A stretch of 64,000 nucleotides of DNA from an uncultured Methylibium sp. GTDB lineage: Bacteria; Pseudomonadota; Gammaproteobacteria; Burkholderiales; Burkholderiaceae_C. The translations under genes and the position numbers were made by a program. The notes under the pieces are model-generated. The model had not been told where the DNA came from. It saw only the letters and a list, made by a program, of their open reading frames with translations, and ran no database searches. The stretch is taken from positions 62,001-126,000 of the forward strand of contig NZ_CADEFR010000002.1 of the NCBI RefSeq assembly GCF_902826655.1, given 5' to 3'. Shown piece by piece: positions 1 through 8,475 of this stretch; within the stretch, counting starts at the first letter, position 1; each line of letters starts with the position of its first letter.

Positions 1-69
1 GCCAAGCCCCCGCAAAGCGGCGAACATGAGCGATTTGGCGGCAACACCGACCAGCACCGAACACCATGA
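1..69 (+). CDS. possible 3' end of an upstream gene (partial)
   Basis: Reading frame 1 is open from the window edge and ends at a TGA at 67-69. This TGA overlaps the ATG of the next gene in an ATGA, the commonest gene junction elsewhere in this window. Only 22 codons are visible and no family can be recognised. The overlap is the sole evidence; it could be chance. Confidence 0.35.
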   Translation, partial: AKPPQSGEHERFGGNTDQHRTP

Positions 70-1721
70 GCGTCGACGAGCCTCCCGACAAGCTAGCGGC
101 CACCACGCCGTGGCGAGTGCGGCTGCGCGCAGCACTTCAACCGGGTCCGCAGGTCGGCGTCCCCGTGCTGATCGGCGCGGCCGCGCTGCTGAACGCGGCG
201 CTGTACCACGCACCGTTGTTCACCTTCGCCAGTGCGAGGCTGGATGCGCTGAGCTACGGCGGCCTGCTGACGCTGGCCACGCTCTTTGTCCTGGTGGCCT
301 TCGTCACGGCGCTGGCGCTGGCCTTCGTGGCCCTCGTGTCCCGGCGCCTCGTCAAGCCGCTGTGCATGCTCAGCGCCCTGCTCAATGCCGGCGTGCTGTA
401 CTTCATCCAGGCCTACGGCGTGCTGCTCGACAAGACCATGATGGGCAACGTGCTGAACACCGACGTGGTGGAGGTGACGACGCTGTGGCATCCGAAGCTG
501 CTGCTCTACGTGCTCGTGCTCGGCGTGGGGCCGTGCCTGCTGTTGTCCTGGGTGCGGCTGCGACCGACGCGCCGCCCGCGGCTGGCCGGATTCGCGGGAC
601 TCGTGCTCGTGTTCGGCGTGGGCTGGATCTATGCCGCCTCGAGCACCTGGCTGTGGATCGACAAACACGCCAAGTCCATCGGCGGCCTGATCCTGCCCTG
701 GTCGTACACCGTCAACCTCGCGCGCTACCAGAGCTCGCAGTGGGCCGCATCACGGCAAGCCGAGCCGCTGCCCGACGCCCATTTCGTCGGTGACGAAAGA
801 ACAGTCGTCATCCTCGTCATCGGCGAGTCGGCGCGGCGGCGCAACTTCTCACTGTACGGCTACGCGCGCGCGACAAACCCGGTGCTGTCGGCCTCCGGCG
901 CCGTGGCACTGACCAACACCGAGGCATGCGCGACCTACACCACCGAGGCCCTGCTGTGCATCCTGTCGCACGACGATCCCGGCCTGCGGCTGGCCGGTTC
1001 CACCGAGCTGCTGCCGAGCTACCTGCAGCGACACGGCGTCGACGTGATCTGGCGCAGCAACAACTGGGGTGAACCTCCGCTGAAAGTCGGGACGTACGAG
1101 CGCGCACGAGACTTGGAGCGCACCTGCACCGGCACGATGTGTTCGCATGACGACCTGCTGCTCAGCGGCCTGGCGCAGCGCATCCGCAGCTCGCCGGCCC
1201 GCAAGGTGTTCGTGGTGCTGCACCAAAGCGGCAGCCATGGGCCGGCCTACAACACCAAGGTCCCGCCTTCGTTCGAGCACTTCAAGCCCGTGTGCGATTC
1301 GGTGGAACTGGACCGGTGCACACCGGAGTCGCTGCTCAACGCCTACGACAACACCATCCTTTACACCGACCACGTGGTCGGCCGTGCCATCGACTTGCTG
1401 AAGAGCATGGACGGCATGCCGGCGACGCTGCTGTACATCTCCGATCACGGAGAATCGCTCGGCGAGCATGGCCTGTACCTGCACGGCACGCCGATGGCGC
1501 TGGCACCCGACGTGCAGAAGGAGGTGCCGTTCATCGTCTGGATGTCCGAAGGTTTCCAGCGCAAGCACCGCGTGGAGGCGTCGACGCTGACCCGCACTAC
1601 CGCGCATTCCCAGGGCCAGGTGTTCCACAGCGTCATGGGCGCGTTCGAGATGCGCAGCAGCATCTACCGGCCGCAATTGGACATCTACGCCGCGGGCGCC
1701 AGCGCGGCTGACGGACGCTGA
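66..1721 (+). CDS. phosphoethanolamine transferase (EptA/CptA-like sulfatase-fold membrane enzyme)
   Basis: This 551-residue protein has about five N-terminal membrane helices (roughly residues 30-220) and a periplasmic alkaline-phosphatase/sulfatase-fold domain. Family members move phosphoethanolamine from phosphatidylethanolamine to lipid A or LPS core, lowering negative surface charge. VIGESARRRNFSLYGY is the family's metal-site motif. The nucleophile is expected at Thr292, in a segment flanked by Cys288 and Cys298 with the same ten-residue Cys spacing as EptA/MCR enzymes. ISDHGESLGE supplies later metal ligands. The nucleophile segment (CATYTTEALLC) departs from the usual CGT-T--S-PC, so this is a more divergent member than the copy at 18774. 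It lies in a block with PAP2 phosphatases and a PmrAB-like system. Whether the acceptor is lipid A or core cannot be read from sequence. Confidence 0.88.
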   Translation: MSVDEPPDKLAATTPWRVRLRAALQPGPQVGVPVLIGAAALLNAALYHAPLFTFASARLDALSYGGLLTLATLFVLVAFVTALALAFVALVSRRLVKPLCMLSALLNAGVLYFIQAYGVLLDKTMMGNVLNTDVVEVTTLWHPKLLLYVLVLGVGPCLLLSWVRLRPTRRPRLAGFAGLVLVFGVGWIYAASSTWLWIDKHAKSIGGLILPWSYTVNLARYQSSQWAASRQAEPLPDAHFVGDERTVVILVIGESARRRNFSLYGYARATNPVLSASGAVALTNTEACATYTTEALLCILSHDDPGLRLAGSTELLPSYLQRHGVDVIWRSNNWGEPPLKVGTYERARDLERTCTGTMCSHDDLLLSGLAQRIRSSPARKVFVVLHQSGSHGPAYNTKVPPSFEHFKPVCDSVELDRCTPESLLNAYDNTILYTDHVVGRAIDLLKSMDGMPATLLYISDHGESLGEHGLYLHGTPMALAPDVQKEVPFIVWMSEGFQRKHRVEASTLTRTTAHSQGQVFHSVMGAFEMRSSIYRPQLDIYAAGASAADGR

Positions 1722-1742
1722 CCTCAGAGCGCGCACCGAGGC

Positions 1743-2696
1743 TCAGGAACCCGAAGGACGCCCGCTCGCGACGGAGGCTTCACGCACCGACGAGTCGGCG
1801 GTAGCCGACGCCGGCAACGTGCTTCGAGATCTGCCTGCCGTTAGAAGTGAGAATCCCGCCACGACGGCGCTGAGCCCGGCGACGCCGAGAACCGCAGCGC
1901 AGATCAGCGTCTGGTGCGGGCGCAGCCAGAGCAAGACGCCCCACAGGATCAGCCCTGCACCCGCGGCTGGGCGCCCGGCGCCGAAGAACAGCCAATGCCA
2001 CCAGCCAGGGTGACGCGCCAGCGCCGCGCCGCTCAGTCCGGCAAGCCAGCCGATGGCCGCTCCGGCAGCGAGGTCGAGCGGCCAGTGCGCTCCCACCGCC
2101 ACGCGCGACAACGCAATCACCGTGGCCGTCAGCACGCCGCAAGCGATCAGAACCCAGTCGCGACCGCGCTGCGGTCTCCCCACGAAGGTCGCGAGCACGG
2201 CAGCGGCGGCGGCGAACGCGCTGATGGTGTGCCCTGACGGAAAGCTGTTGTGGTGCAGGGCCGGACCGATCAGGTTGAACCATGTCTGATCGAGCACGGC
2301 CGCGGGTCGTGGCACGCCGGCCCAGTGCTTGACCGAAGTCGACAGCAGCGCGCCCGCCGGCACCGAGGCCAGAACAGCAGCCCAGATGCGGGGCCTGCCG
2401 AGCACGAACAAGGCCAGCATGGGCATGAGAACCGTCGAGTCGCCCAACAAGGTGATGGCGGACCACAACGATGGCGGCAGCGCCGCGAAGTTCGCGTTCC
2501 ACGCGATGAAGACAGCCTGCTGTTCAGGCCAGCTCGCAGTACCTGCGATGCCGCCGCCATGCCATGACACCAGCAGACCGACCAGCACCAAGGTGATGAA
2601 CGCTGGAGTGGCCCATACCCATGGGCGCCAAGCGCCGCGTTGTAAGCGAGACGCAGGGATTGAATTGCCCGATTCGGGCCGTCGATCTGCCGCCAT
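1743..2696 (-). CDS. PAP2-family membrane phosphatase
   Basis: The 317-residue protein has about six hydrophobic segments and the complete PAP2 signature: KHWAGVPRP (motif 1), PSGHTISA (motif 2) and SRVAVGAHWPLD (motif 3, catalytic His). PAP2 enzymes of this class dephosphorylate lipid phosphates at the periplasmic face, for example lipid A 1-phosphate, phosphatidylglycerol phosphate or undecaprenyl pyrophosphate. The extended hydrophobic C-terminal part is typical of LpxE/LpxT-like proteins, but the substrate is not determinable here. It is convergent with the phosphoethanolamine transferase. Its upstream region holds two PmrA-box-like repeats, one on its own strand, so co-regulation with lipid A modification is likely. 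Confidence 0.85.
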   Translation of the reverse strand: MAADRRPESGNSIPASRLQRGAWRPWVWATPAFITLVLVGLLVSWHGGGIAGTASWPEQQAVFIAWNANFAALPPSLWSAITLLGDSTVLMPMLALFVLGRPRIWAAVLASVPAGALLSTSVKHWAGVPRPAAVLDQTWFNLIGPALHHNSFPSGHTISAFAAAAAVLATFVGRPQRGRDWVLIACGVLTATVIALSRVAVGAHWPLDLAAGAAIGWLAGLSGAALARHPGWWHWLFFGAGRPAAGAGLILWGVLLWLRPHQTLICAAVLGVAGLSAVVAGFSLLTAGRSRSTLPASATADSSVREASVASGRPSGS

Positions 2697-2724
2697 GAGT
2701 GAGCGGCACTGTGTGAGCGTGCGA

Positions 2725-2740
2725 CTTAACCATCACTTAA
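2725..2740 (+). promoter_or_regulatory. PmrA-box-like direct repeat
   Basis: CTTAA at 2725-2729 and CTTAA at 2736-2740 are separated by six bases (CCATCA). This is the 11-bp-period direct repeat bound by PmrA/BasR-type regulators. It lies between the PAP2 gene (minus) and the glycosyltransferase (plus), and the repeat orientation is plus. A PmrA/QseB-like regulator is encoded at 6767-7426. TTAA is rare in this GC-rich window, so chance pairs with exact spacing are unlikely. Confidence 0.65.
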
Positions 2741-2797
2741 CCCGCACGACCGCAAAGCGAGCGCTTGGCCGCCCGCGGTCCCATCGGCGGGACGACG

Positions 2798-2814
2798 CTT
2801 AAGTCGCAGTTAAG
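2798..2814 (-). promoter_or_regulatory. second PmrA-box-like repeat
   Basis: On the minus strand this reads CTTAA, six bases (CTGCGA), CTTAA. On the plus strand it reads CTTAA-6-GTTAA. It is about 100 bases upstream of the PAP2 start on the minus strand and 33-49 bases upstream of the glycosyltransferase start on the plus strand. It shares spacing and sequence with the boxes at 2725 and 8104. Confidence 0.6.
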
Positions 2815-2846
2815 GCGCCCCAGCCGAAGCTTCGCTGACACCTTGA

Positions 2847-3725
2847 ATGCCAGTACTCGCAATGGACCAGATGCCAGAGTCTCGACGTGGGATTCGAGAC
2901 CAGTCGGCCGGTGGCTCGATGCGCGACTTCGAACCCACCATCTCCTGCGTCCTGCCCTGGCAGGGCTCTGCGGAAGCATTGAGGCACCACGTACTTCCGC
3001 TGCTCGATGACGTCAGCGCCCTGGTTCGGCTTTGGGAACTGATCCTGGTGGATGACGGTTGCTCGATGGCCGACGCTACTGCCATGGCCGCGTGGGCCCG
3101 GGAGGACGGCATACGTATCGTGCGTCTCAAACGACGCTTCGGGCGCGATGCCGCCATTGCCGCCGGGCTGCGGCTCGCGCACGGCGACTTGGTGGTTGTC
3201 CTGCAAGGTGACGACGTGAGGGCATCTGAGCTCATCGCGGGCTTGCTTGTCAGATGGCGGCAAGGTTTCGACGTCGTGCACTCCACGGAGCCGCACGCGC
3301 AGCCGACGCAATCGGTCGCGTCGCGATTCGGACGGTGGCTGCGCCCCTCCAGCGTTTCGGGCAACCGACTCGCTGCGATGCGTACTGCGCATCGCGCATT
3401 GCTCATCGATCGCAGCGCCGTGCAAGACCTGGCCTTGCCGCAGGCTCGCGCTCCCGGGTCGAGCACACGCCCAACGGATCGCCCCCTGCAGATCGCCACG
3501 GTCCCGACGCCGCCCCTGCTGGTCGCCGAGCCATCCGCCAGTGTCCCCGATGGCGGGTTCGGCGCGGCGTTGAAGAAGGCTTTGGGCATCCCGCGCGCGG
3601 CGAGTCGTTCGCTCGGCAACTGGCGTTCATCGTCGGCCATCGCTCCGGTGGTCGAGATCCAGTACGAGCTCGGCAGTGGTCTCGCGCCGAGACCACACCC
3701 CTCGGCCGCGGAGCCGCATGCCTGA
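2847..3725 (+). CDS. ArnC/Dpm-like family 2 glycosyltransferase, C-terminally divergent
   Basis: Residues about 30-150 match the GT2 fold of polyprenyl-phosphate sugar transferases: an ISCVLPW first strand, ELILVDDGCS at the nucleotide site, then LKRRFGRDAAIAAGLRLAHG and a WRQGFDVVHS segment. The expected DAD metal motif is replaced by QGD (LQGDDV), so the first Asp is missing. After residue ~160 there is no membrane domain such as ArnC and Dpm enzymes carry, only Pro/Ser/Ala-rich sequence, and the last 50 bases overlap the possible long start of the next gene. A PmrA-like box precedes it, as for arn genes in enteric bacteria. It may be a degenerate or repurposed enzyme. The start is uncertain; ATGs at 2847, 2862 and 2919 are possible. 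Confidence 0.6.
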   Translation: MPVLAMDQMPESRRGIRDQSAGGSMRDFEPTISCVLPWQGSAEALRHHVLPLLDDVSALVRLWELILVDDGCSMADATAMAAWAREDGIRIVRLKRRFGRDAAIAAGLRLAHGDLVVVLQGDDVRASELIAGLLVRWRQGFDVVHSTEPHAQPTQSVASRFGRWLRPSSVSGNRLAAMRTAHRALLIDRSAVQDLALPQARAPGSSTRPTDRPLQIATVPTPPLLVAEPSASVPDGGFGAALKKALGIPRAASRSLGNWRSSSAIAPVVEIQYELGSGLAPRPHPSAAEPHA

Positions 3726-5391
3726 AACCCGGCCTTGGACCGCCCGGCACCCACTGGTGTGCGCGGCTTGCGCCTGCGCGGCGGCGCTGTCGCCGCTGCC
3801 GGCCCTCGCCGCATCGGCCGATCCACAAACGGTTGCCGTCGCGCTGCCCACGCTGGCGGAACTGGAAGACGCCGGCACGGTGATTGGCGAGATTCGCGTC
3901 GTCACGCACGACATCTTCGATACGGACGACCCCGCCGAGGACAAGCTGCCGTTCCGCGTGGCCAACGCGCTGCACATCCGGACCCGAACCTCCGTGGTGC
4001 GGGATGCCTTGCTCTTCAAGAGTGGCGATCGCGTCAGCGTGCGCGCGTTCGACGAAACCGAGCGGGCGCTGCGCAGCACGCGCTACCTCTACGACGTGAA
4101 ATTCACGGTGCTCGCCGTGCGAGACAACATCGCCGACATCGAGGTCTCGACCCGCGACACCTGGACGCTCGACCCCGGCGGCAGCTTTGGCAGGGCTGGC
4201 GGTGCCAACTCGACGCGGGTGGGGATCAAGGAGTACAACCTGCTGGGCACCGGCACCATCGTGAGCCTCGGCCGATCGCGCAACGTCGATCGGTCCGGGA
4301 CCCAGTTCACGTTCTCGAACGGCAGCGTCTTCGGCAGCCGGACCGCGGTCAACCTCAGCCATGCCGTCAACAGCGACGGTCGCAGCAACGCGGTGTCGGT
4401 CGTGCGGCCGTTCTATGCGCTCGACTCGACCTGGGCAGCCGGCGCCATCGCATCGCGCGACGACCGCCTTGACTCGGTCTACGCCGCGGGGGTGCTCGCG
4501 AGCCAGTACCGGCACGACTCCCGCCGCGCCGAGGCGTTCGGCGGCTGGTCGGCCGGGCTGGTCGACGGCTGGGTCCGGCGCTGGACCGCGGGCGTCGAGC
4601 TCCGGCAGGACCGCTACGCGTCCGAGCCCGGGCTCGCAGCGCCCTCGAGCCTTCCGACCGACGAGAAGCTGGTTGCGCCGTTTGTCGGCTACGAGCTGAT
4701 CGAGGACCGGTTCGACCGCGAGGTCAATCGCAACCAGATCGGGCGGCCGGAGTTCTTCGCGCTCGGCCTCAAGGCCAGCGTCCGCCTCGGCTGGGCTTCG
4801 ACCGGTCTGGGTTCCACACGCGACGCCCTGCTCTATGCCGCTTCGGTGAGCCGTGGCTTCGAGCCCGCGTCGGGGCAAATCCTCTTGGGCTCTGCCGATA
4901 TCGTCGGGCGCTACGCCGAGTCGCAGGTGCAACGCCAACGTCTGGGGCTGCAAGCGCGCTGGTTCGTGCCGCACCACGGGCGATGGGTGTTCTACGCAAG
5001 CGCTGCGGGCGACCTGCTGACCCGACCGGCGCCCACGGAAAGCCTGCTGCTCGGCGGCGAGGAGGGTCTTCGGGGCTACCCGCTGCGGTACCAAAGCGGC
5101 ACACGCCGCGCCCTCTTCACGCTCGAGGAGCGCTACTTCACGGATCTCTTCGTCTGGCGGCTGTTTCGGCTGGGCGGCGCGGCTTTCGTCGATGTCGGCC
5201 GGGCCTGGGGCGGTACGGACACGAATGCACTCAACCCCGGTTGGCTGAGCGACGTCGGATTCGGACTGCGGATCGCGAACTCGCGCGCCGCCTTCGGCAA
5301 CGTGCTGCACATCGACCTCGCGTTCCCGCTCAACGCCACACCCGACATCAAGCGAACCCAGCTGCTGGTCAAGACCAAGTTCAGCTTCTGA
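3718..5391 (+). CDS. Omp85/BamA-TamA-type outer-membrane protein
   Basis: The start at 3718 gives a 557-residue protein with a signal peptide ending near ALAAS; a longer frame from 3676 exists but adds a charged leader. Residues about 40-150 look like one or two POTRA domains (VRVV/DIFDTDD...RDTWTLDP). The rest is rich in alternating beta strands with LRGYPLRYQSG-type Omp85 barrel motifs and ends in the aromatic Phe typical of outer-membrane barrels. At this length it is shorter than BamA. A close paralogue sits at 30011-31690, also beside czc genes. The role is probably insertion or passage of a partner protein at the outer membrane. The link to metal efflux is inferred from the repeated neighbourhood only. 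Confidence 0.8.
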   Translation: MPETRPWTARHPLVCAACACAAALSPLPALAASADPQTVAVALPTLAELEDAGTVIGEIRVVTHDIFDTDDPAEDKLPFRVANALHIRTRTSVVRDALLFKSGDRVSVRAFDETERALRSTRYLYDVKFTVLAVRDNIADIEVSTRDTWTLDPGGSFGRAGGANSTRVGIKEYNLLGTGTIVSLGRSRNVDRSGTQFTFSNGSVFGSRTAVNLSHAVNSDGRSNAVSVVRPFYALDSTWAAGAIASRDDRLDSVYAAGVLASQYRHDSRRAEAFGGWSAGLVDGWVRRWTAGVELRQDRYASEPGLAAPSSLPTDEKLVAPFVGYELIEDRFDREVNRNQIGRPEFFALGLKASVRLGWASTGLGSTRDALLYAASVSRGFEPASGQILLGSADIVGRYAESQVQRQRLGLQARWFVPHHGRWVFYASAAGDLLTRPAPTESLLLGGEEGLRGYPLRYQSGTRRALFTLEERYFTDLFVWRLFRLGGAAFVDVGRAWGGTDTNALNPGWLSDVGFGLRIANSRAAFGNVLHIDLAFPLNATPDIKRTQLLVKTKFSF

Positions 5392-5403
5392 CGAACGATC
5401 GCC

Positions 5404-6780
5404 TCAAGGCCGAGGGAAGCGGATGCGCACCTCGAGGCCCCGCCCCGAGACCGGAGTGCGCAGCTCGACCGTCGCGCAATGGCGCTCCGCGATCGCCTTG
5501 ACGATCGCCAAGCCAAGGCCGCTGCCCTCGCGCGACAGGCTCTGTGCCGATTCGCCGCGATGGAAGCGTTCGAACACCCGTTCCCTCTCCGCCTCCGGGA
5601 TGCCGGGGCCGTCGTCGACCACGCGTATCAGCGGCCGGCCGTCTTCGGTGCACGCCGAGACGTCGACGACACCGCCCGCGGGCGTGTACCGCAGGGCGTT
5701 CTCGATCAGGTTCTCGAGCAGCACGCCCAGCTGCGGTTCGTCGCCCACGGCCGGTACGGGTTGCGGCGTGTCCGCACCGAGGTCGAGGCCAGCCTGCTCC
5801 GCCTTGACGCTTAGCGCGGCGACCTGCGCGCGCACCAGGGCCGCAAGGTCAAGCGGCGCCAGCTTGGTCGCCTCGCCGTCCGGCTCGGTGCGCGCAACCT
5901 GGAGCAACTGCTGAACCAGGCGCTGCGAGCGATCGACGCCGCTGTGGAGTTCGGTCAGCGCGCGCTGCCGCTCTCCATCGTCCGTTGTCCGCTCGAGCAA
6001 CTGCAACTGCAGACGCAAGGCGGTGATCGGCGTTCGCAACTCGTGGGCGGCGTCGGCGAAGAACCGGCGCTGCGCGGTGAAGGCGACGCCAAGTCGCTGC
6101 ATCAGCCCGTTGATCGAGTTCACGAGCGGCACGATCTCGGCCGGCGCGTCGTCGGTGGAAATGGCGTCCAGCGACCCAGCGCTGCGGCGTGCGATGTCGC
6201 CCGCCGCCGCATCCAGTGGCTCCAGGCCCCGGCGCAGTGCGAATACGAGCAGAACCCCGATCAGCAGAACCAGCCCGATCAGCGGCGGAAACACCTTGCC
6301 CGCCGACTCACCGGCCATCTCCTTGCGCGACGCCACCCGCTGCGCGGCCTGCGCCACGCCGGCGGGGCGCACGCTCGAATACACGATCCACTCCTCGCCA
6401 GCCACGACGGGGCGCGACAGGCCCTCGGTGGTGGTGAAGGGCAGGTTCACGCGCGGGTCGGACGAGTACACACGCTCGCCTCGCGCCGTCCACGTCAGCG
6501 TGACGATCTCGGTGTCTTCGGGCTCGTCGGTCCGCACCGGCAGTTCGAGCGGCGCGTCACCTTCTTCGTGATGACCGGCATGGTGGTAGCTGGCCACCGC
6601 CTCGGCCACGTTGCGCAGGTCGCCGTCGAAGACCTCGTTCATCTCCTCGAGCGTGACCAGATAGGTCACGAGCGCCACCAGCAGAGCACCCAGCGACAAG
6701 GCACCGAGTATCCAGATCAGCAGCGTACGGCGGATGGATCGCAACGGTTTCGCCCCTGTTTGCCGATCAGACGTCGGCAA
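5404..6780 (-). CDS. sensor histidine kinase, PmrB/QseC-like
   Basis: The 458-residue protein has two membrane helices (about 20-42 and 190-210) that bracket a ~145-residue periplasmic sensor domain. A HAMP-like linker follows, then a DHp domain with the H-box FFADAAHELRTPITALRLQL and a HATPase domain with N, G1 and G2 boxes (NLIENALRYTP, DDGPGIP, GSGLGLAIV). It should autophosphorylate on the H-box His and pass phosphate to the neighbouring regulator. The periplasmic domain carries a His/Glu-rich patch (HHAGHHEEGD), a plausible metal or cation-sensing feature. The gene overlaps the end of the regulator gene by 14 bases, so the two are co-transcribed, regulator first. Confidence 0.93.
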   Translation of the reverse strand: MPTSDRQTGAKPLRSIRRTLLIWILGALSLGALLVALVTYLVTLEEMNEVFDGDLRNVAEAVASYHHAGHHEEGDAPLELPVRTDEPEDTEIVTLTWTARGERVYSSDPRVNLPFTTTEGLSRPVVAGEEWIVYSSVRPAGVAQAAQRVASRKEMAGESAGKVFPPLIGLVLLIGVLLVFALRRGLEPLDAAAGDIARRSAGSLDAISTDDAPAEIVPLVNSINGLMQRLGVAFTAQRRFFADAAHELRTPITALRLQLQLLERTTDDGERQRALTELHSGVDRSQRLVQQLLQVARTEPDGEATKLAPLDLAALVRAQVAALSVKAEQAGLDLGADTPQPVPAVGDEPQLGVLLENLIENALRYTPAGGVVDVSACTEDGRPLIRVVDDGPGIPEAERERVFERFHRGESAQSLSREGSGLGLAIVKAIAERHCATVELRTPVSGRGLEVRIRFPRP

Positions 6781-7426
6781 TGCGATAGCCGACGCCGCGA
6801 ACGTTCTTGATCAGGCCGCCGCCGAGCTTCTTGCGGAGGTGATGAAGGTGGACCTCGATCGCGTTGCTTCCCACCTCCTGGCCCCAGCCGTACACCGACT
6901 CCTCGAGCTTCTCGCGCGACAGCACCGCGCCCGGCCGCTGGAGCAGCGCCTCCAGCACCGCGAACTCCCGGGCGGACAGATCGACCGGCGCTCCATCGCG
7001 CGTCACGGTCTTGCGCAGCGGGTCAAGCATCAGGGGGCCGTGGCTCAGCACCGGAGAACCACTGCCCGCATGGCGGCGCAGCAGCGCGCGGACCCGGGCC
7101 ACCAGTTCGTCCAGATCGAAAGGCTTGAGCAGGTAGTCGTCAGCGCCTGCGTCGAGCCCGCCGATGCGGTCCTTGACCGTGTCGCGTGCCGAAGCGATCA
7201 GCACCGGCATCGAGTTGCCCAGCGCGCGCAGGCTGGCCAGGATGGCCATGCCGTCCTTCTTGGGCAGTCCCAGGTCGAGGATCGCCAGGTCGTACACGCC
7301 ATTGCCCAGGGCCAGTTCGGCGGCGCGTCCGTCGGTCACCCAGTCGACGGCGAATCCGGCCGAACTCAAGCCCTGCCGGACGGCCTTGCCGATCATCGAG
7401 TCATCTTCAATCAGGAGAATGCGCAT
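6767..7426 (-). CDS. OmpR-family response regulator, PmrA/QseB-like
   Basis: The 219-residue regulator has a receiver domain (phospho-acceptor Asp51 in ILDLGLPKKDG, acidic pocket EDD at 8-10, Lys in LLKPFD) and a winged-helix DNA-binding domain ending in HHLRKKL and VRGVGYRI. It is the first gene of a two-gene operon with the sensor kinase. Regulators of the PmrA/QseB branch bind CTTAA direct repeats with 11-bp period. Three such sites lie within this 8-kb block (2725, 2798, 8104), which makes PmrA-type control of the phosphatases and glycosyltransferase the simplest reading. The gene is only 12 bases downstream of the PAP2 gene at 7439 on the same strand and may share its promoter. Confidence 0.93.
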   Translation of the reverse strand: MRILLIEDDSMIGKAVRQGLSSAGFAVDWVTDGRAAELALGNGVYDLAILDLGLPKKDGMAILASLRALGNSMPVLIASARDTVKDRIGGLDAGADDYLLKPFDLDELVARVRALLRRHAGSGSPVLSHGPLMLDPLRKTVTRDGAPVDLSAREFAVLEALLQRPGAVLSREKLEESVYGWGQEVGSNAIEVHLHHLRKKLGGGLIKNVRGVGYRIADV

Positions 7427-7438
7427 GTCTCAGACACT

Positions 7439-8032
7439 TCAAGGGCGGCGCAGACGCCGAAACCAGCCACCGACGGCCGACCGCCACCGGTCATCGTAGT
7501 CCAGCAGCCGCGTGAACCCGGCCGCAGCCCGGCGCCGCAACCCGTGCGCCGCCAACGCGCCAGCCAGCGCCACCGGCAGCGCCGCGAAAATGTCGTAGGG
7601 GAAGTGAACGCCCAGGTAGACCCGGCTCCACCCAACGGTCAGACCGACGGCGAGCAACGGGAATCCCCACGGTGCAAAGCGCCGCGTCAACAACGCGGAC
7701 AGCGCCAGACTCCAGAAGACGGTCACATGGTCGCTGGGCAGACCCGGATCGTCGGCATGCGCCAGGTACTGCGTGCCGAGGTGCAACGTGAAGGGCCTGG
7801 GTTGCGGCCACACCAAGGCAACGATCTGTGCCACAGCCAGTGCGAGCAGCACGGCGAGCAGGATCTCCAGCAGTTCGGCGCGCGCCGAGAGCGAACCGCA
7901 CACCCACGCCCAAGCCATGACCACGGGCACGGCCACGATCAGCCACTTTGCCAGCAGCACGGCGAGCAGAAGTTGGGTCGGCGCCAGACCAGGCCCGGCG
8001 TTGAGCAGTTCGAACAGGTGAGTGTTGTCCAT
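7439..8032 (-). CDS. PAP2 phosphatase, BcrC-like undecaprenyl-diphosphatase
   Basis: The start at 8032 (MDNTHLFELLNAGP) gives 197 residues, the usual length for BcrC-type enzymes; the open frame extends further upstream but has basic, non-family sequence. Motifs are WPQPRP, PSDH (the BcrC form of motif 2) and SRVYLGVHFPYD. BcrC enzymes remove a phosphate from undecaprenyl pyrophosphate in the periplasm, recycling the lipid carrier and releasing inorganic phosphate. A PmrA-box-like repeat lies 72-87 bases upstream. The response regulator and sensor follow on the same strand, so this may be the first gene of a three-gene operon. In the C. metallidurans pbr system a phosphatase of this class (PbrB) supplies phosphate for lead precipitation; that role here is only a possibility. 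Confidence 0.83.
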   Translation of the reverse strand: MDNTHLFELLNAGPGLAPTQLLLAVLLAKWLIVAVPVVMAWAWVCGSLSARAELLEILLAVLLALAVAQIVALVWPQPRPFTLHLGTQYLAHADDPGLPSDHVTVFWSLALSALLTRRFAPWGFPLLAVGLTVGWSRVYLGVHFPYDIFAALPVALAGALAAHGLRRRAAAGFTRLLDYDDRWRSAVGGWFRRLRRP

Positions 8033-8103
8033 GGACCGGCACGCCGCAGGCGTGCGAGCGGTTTGCGACCGGGAGCGGCACACGGGATGCTTTCGGCATC
8101 GGA

Positions 8104-8119
8104 CTTAACTCGCACTTAA
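8104..8119 (-). promoter_or_regulatory. third PmrA-box-like repeat
   Basis: The plus strand reads CTTAA, six bases (CTCGCA), CTTAA. The minus strand reads CTTAA-6-GTTAA. It is 72 bases upstream of the BcrC-like gene and of the two-component genes behind it, so autoregulation of the system is possible. Confidence 0.62.
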
Positions 8120-8344
8120 GCCGGCGCACCCCGTGGTTTGACCGCAACGGCTGGGACCATCGTTCCGACTTGCACGCGAGCGCCGATGAGTTTTCCAGCG
8201 CCGCATGAGCGCATGGCGGGATCCACAGGTCGACCGACGAGACCACTGCACAGGCCGGAAGCATGAGCGGCCGGACGACCGAAACGCGGCGCTGCAGAAC
8301 GCGCAAGATAGCCAGTCACGAAGCCTCGGCGGTGTTCCGACGAA

Positions 8345-8364
8345 ACATGACAGGCCTGTCATGT
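8345..8364 (+). promoter_or_regulatory. 20-bp palindrome shared with the czcE promoter region
   Basis: ACATGACAGGCCTGTCATGT is a perfect inverted repeat starting 131 bases before the ATG of the small repeat protein. The same arms (ACATGAC/GTCATGT) occur at 44801-44820, 126 bases before czcE. Both are followed by TCCCG and then by CTGTTG and GCGG in nearly fixed register. It is a likely operator for a metal-responsive regulator; its identity is unknown. Confidence 0.6.
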
Positions 8365-8475
8365 TCCCGACAGACTTCTGTTGATTGCGGCTCCGTAGAT
8401 TGCGGCCGGTCTCCAAACCCGACGCGGGTTCGGCACCGTCGCGTGTCGGCGCCCCGTCCTGCCGGACCGATCACC

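Larger units (their letters stand above)
8033..8475. other. intergenic control region
   Basis: This 443-base divergent region between the PAP2 gene and the small repeat protein holds a PmrA-like box at 8104-8119 and a perfect 20-bp palindrome at 8345-8364. No convincing gene was seen between them. Confidence 0.6.
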
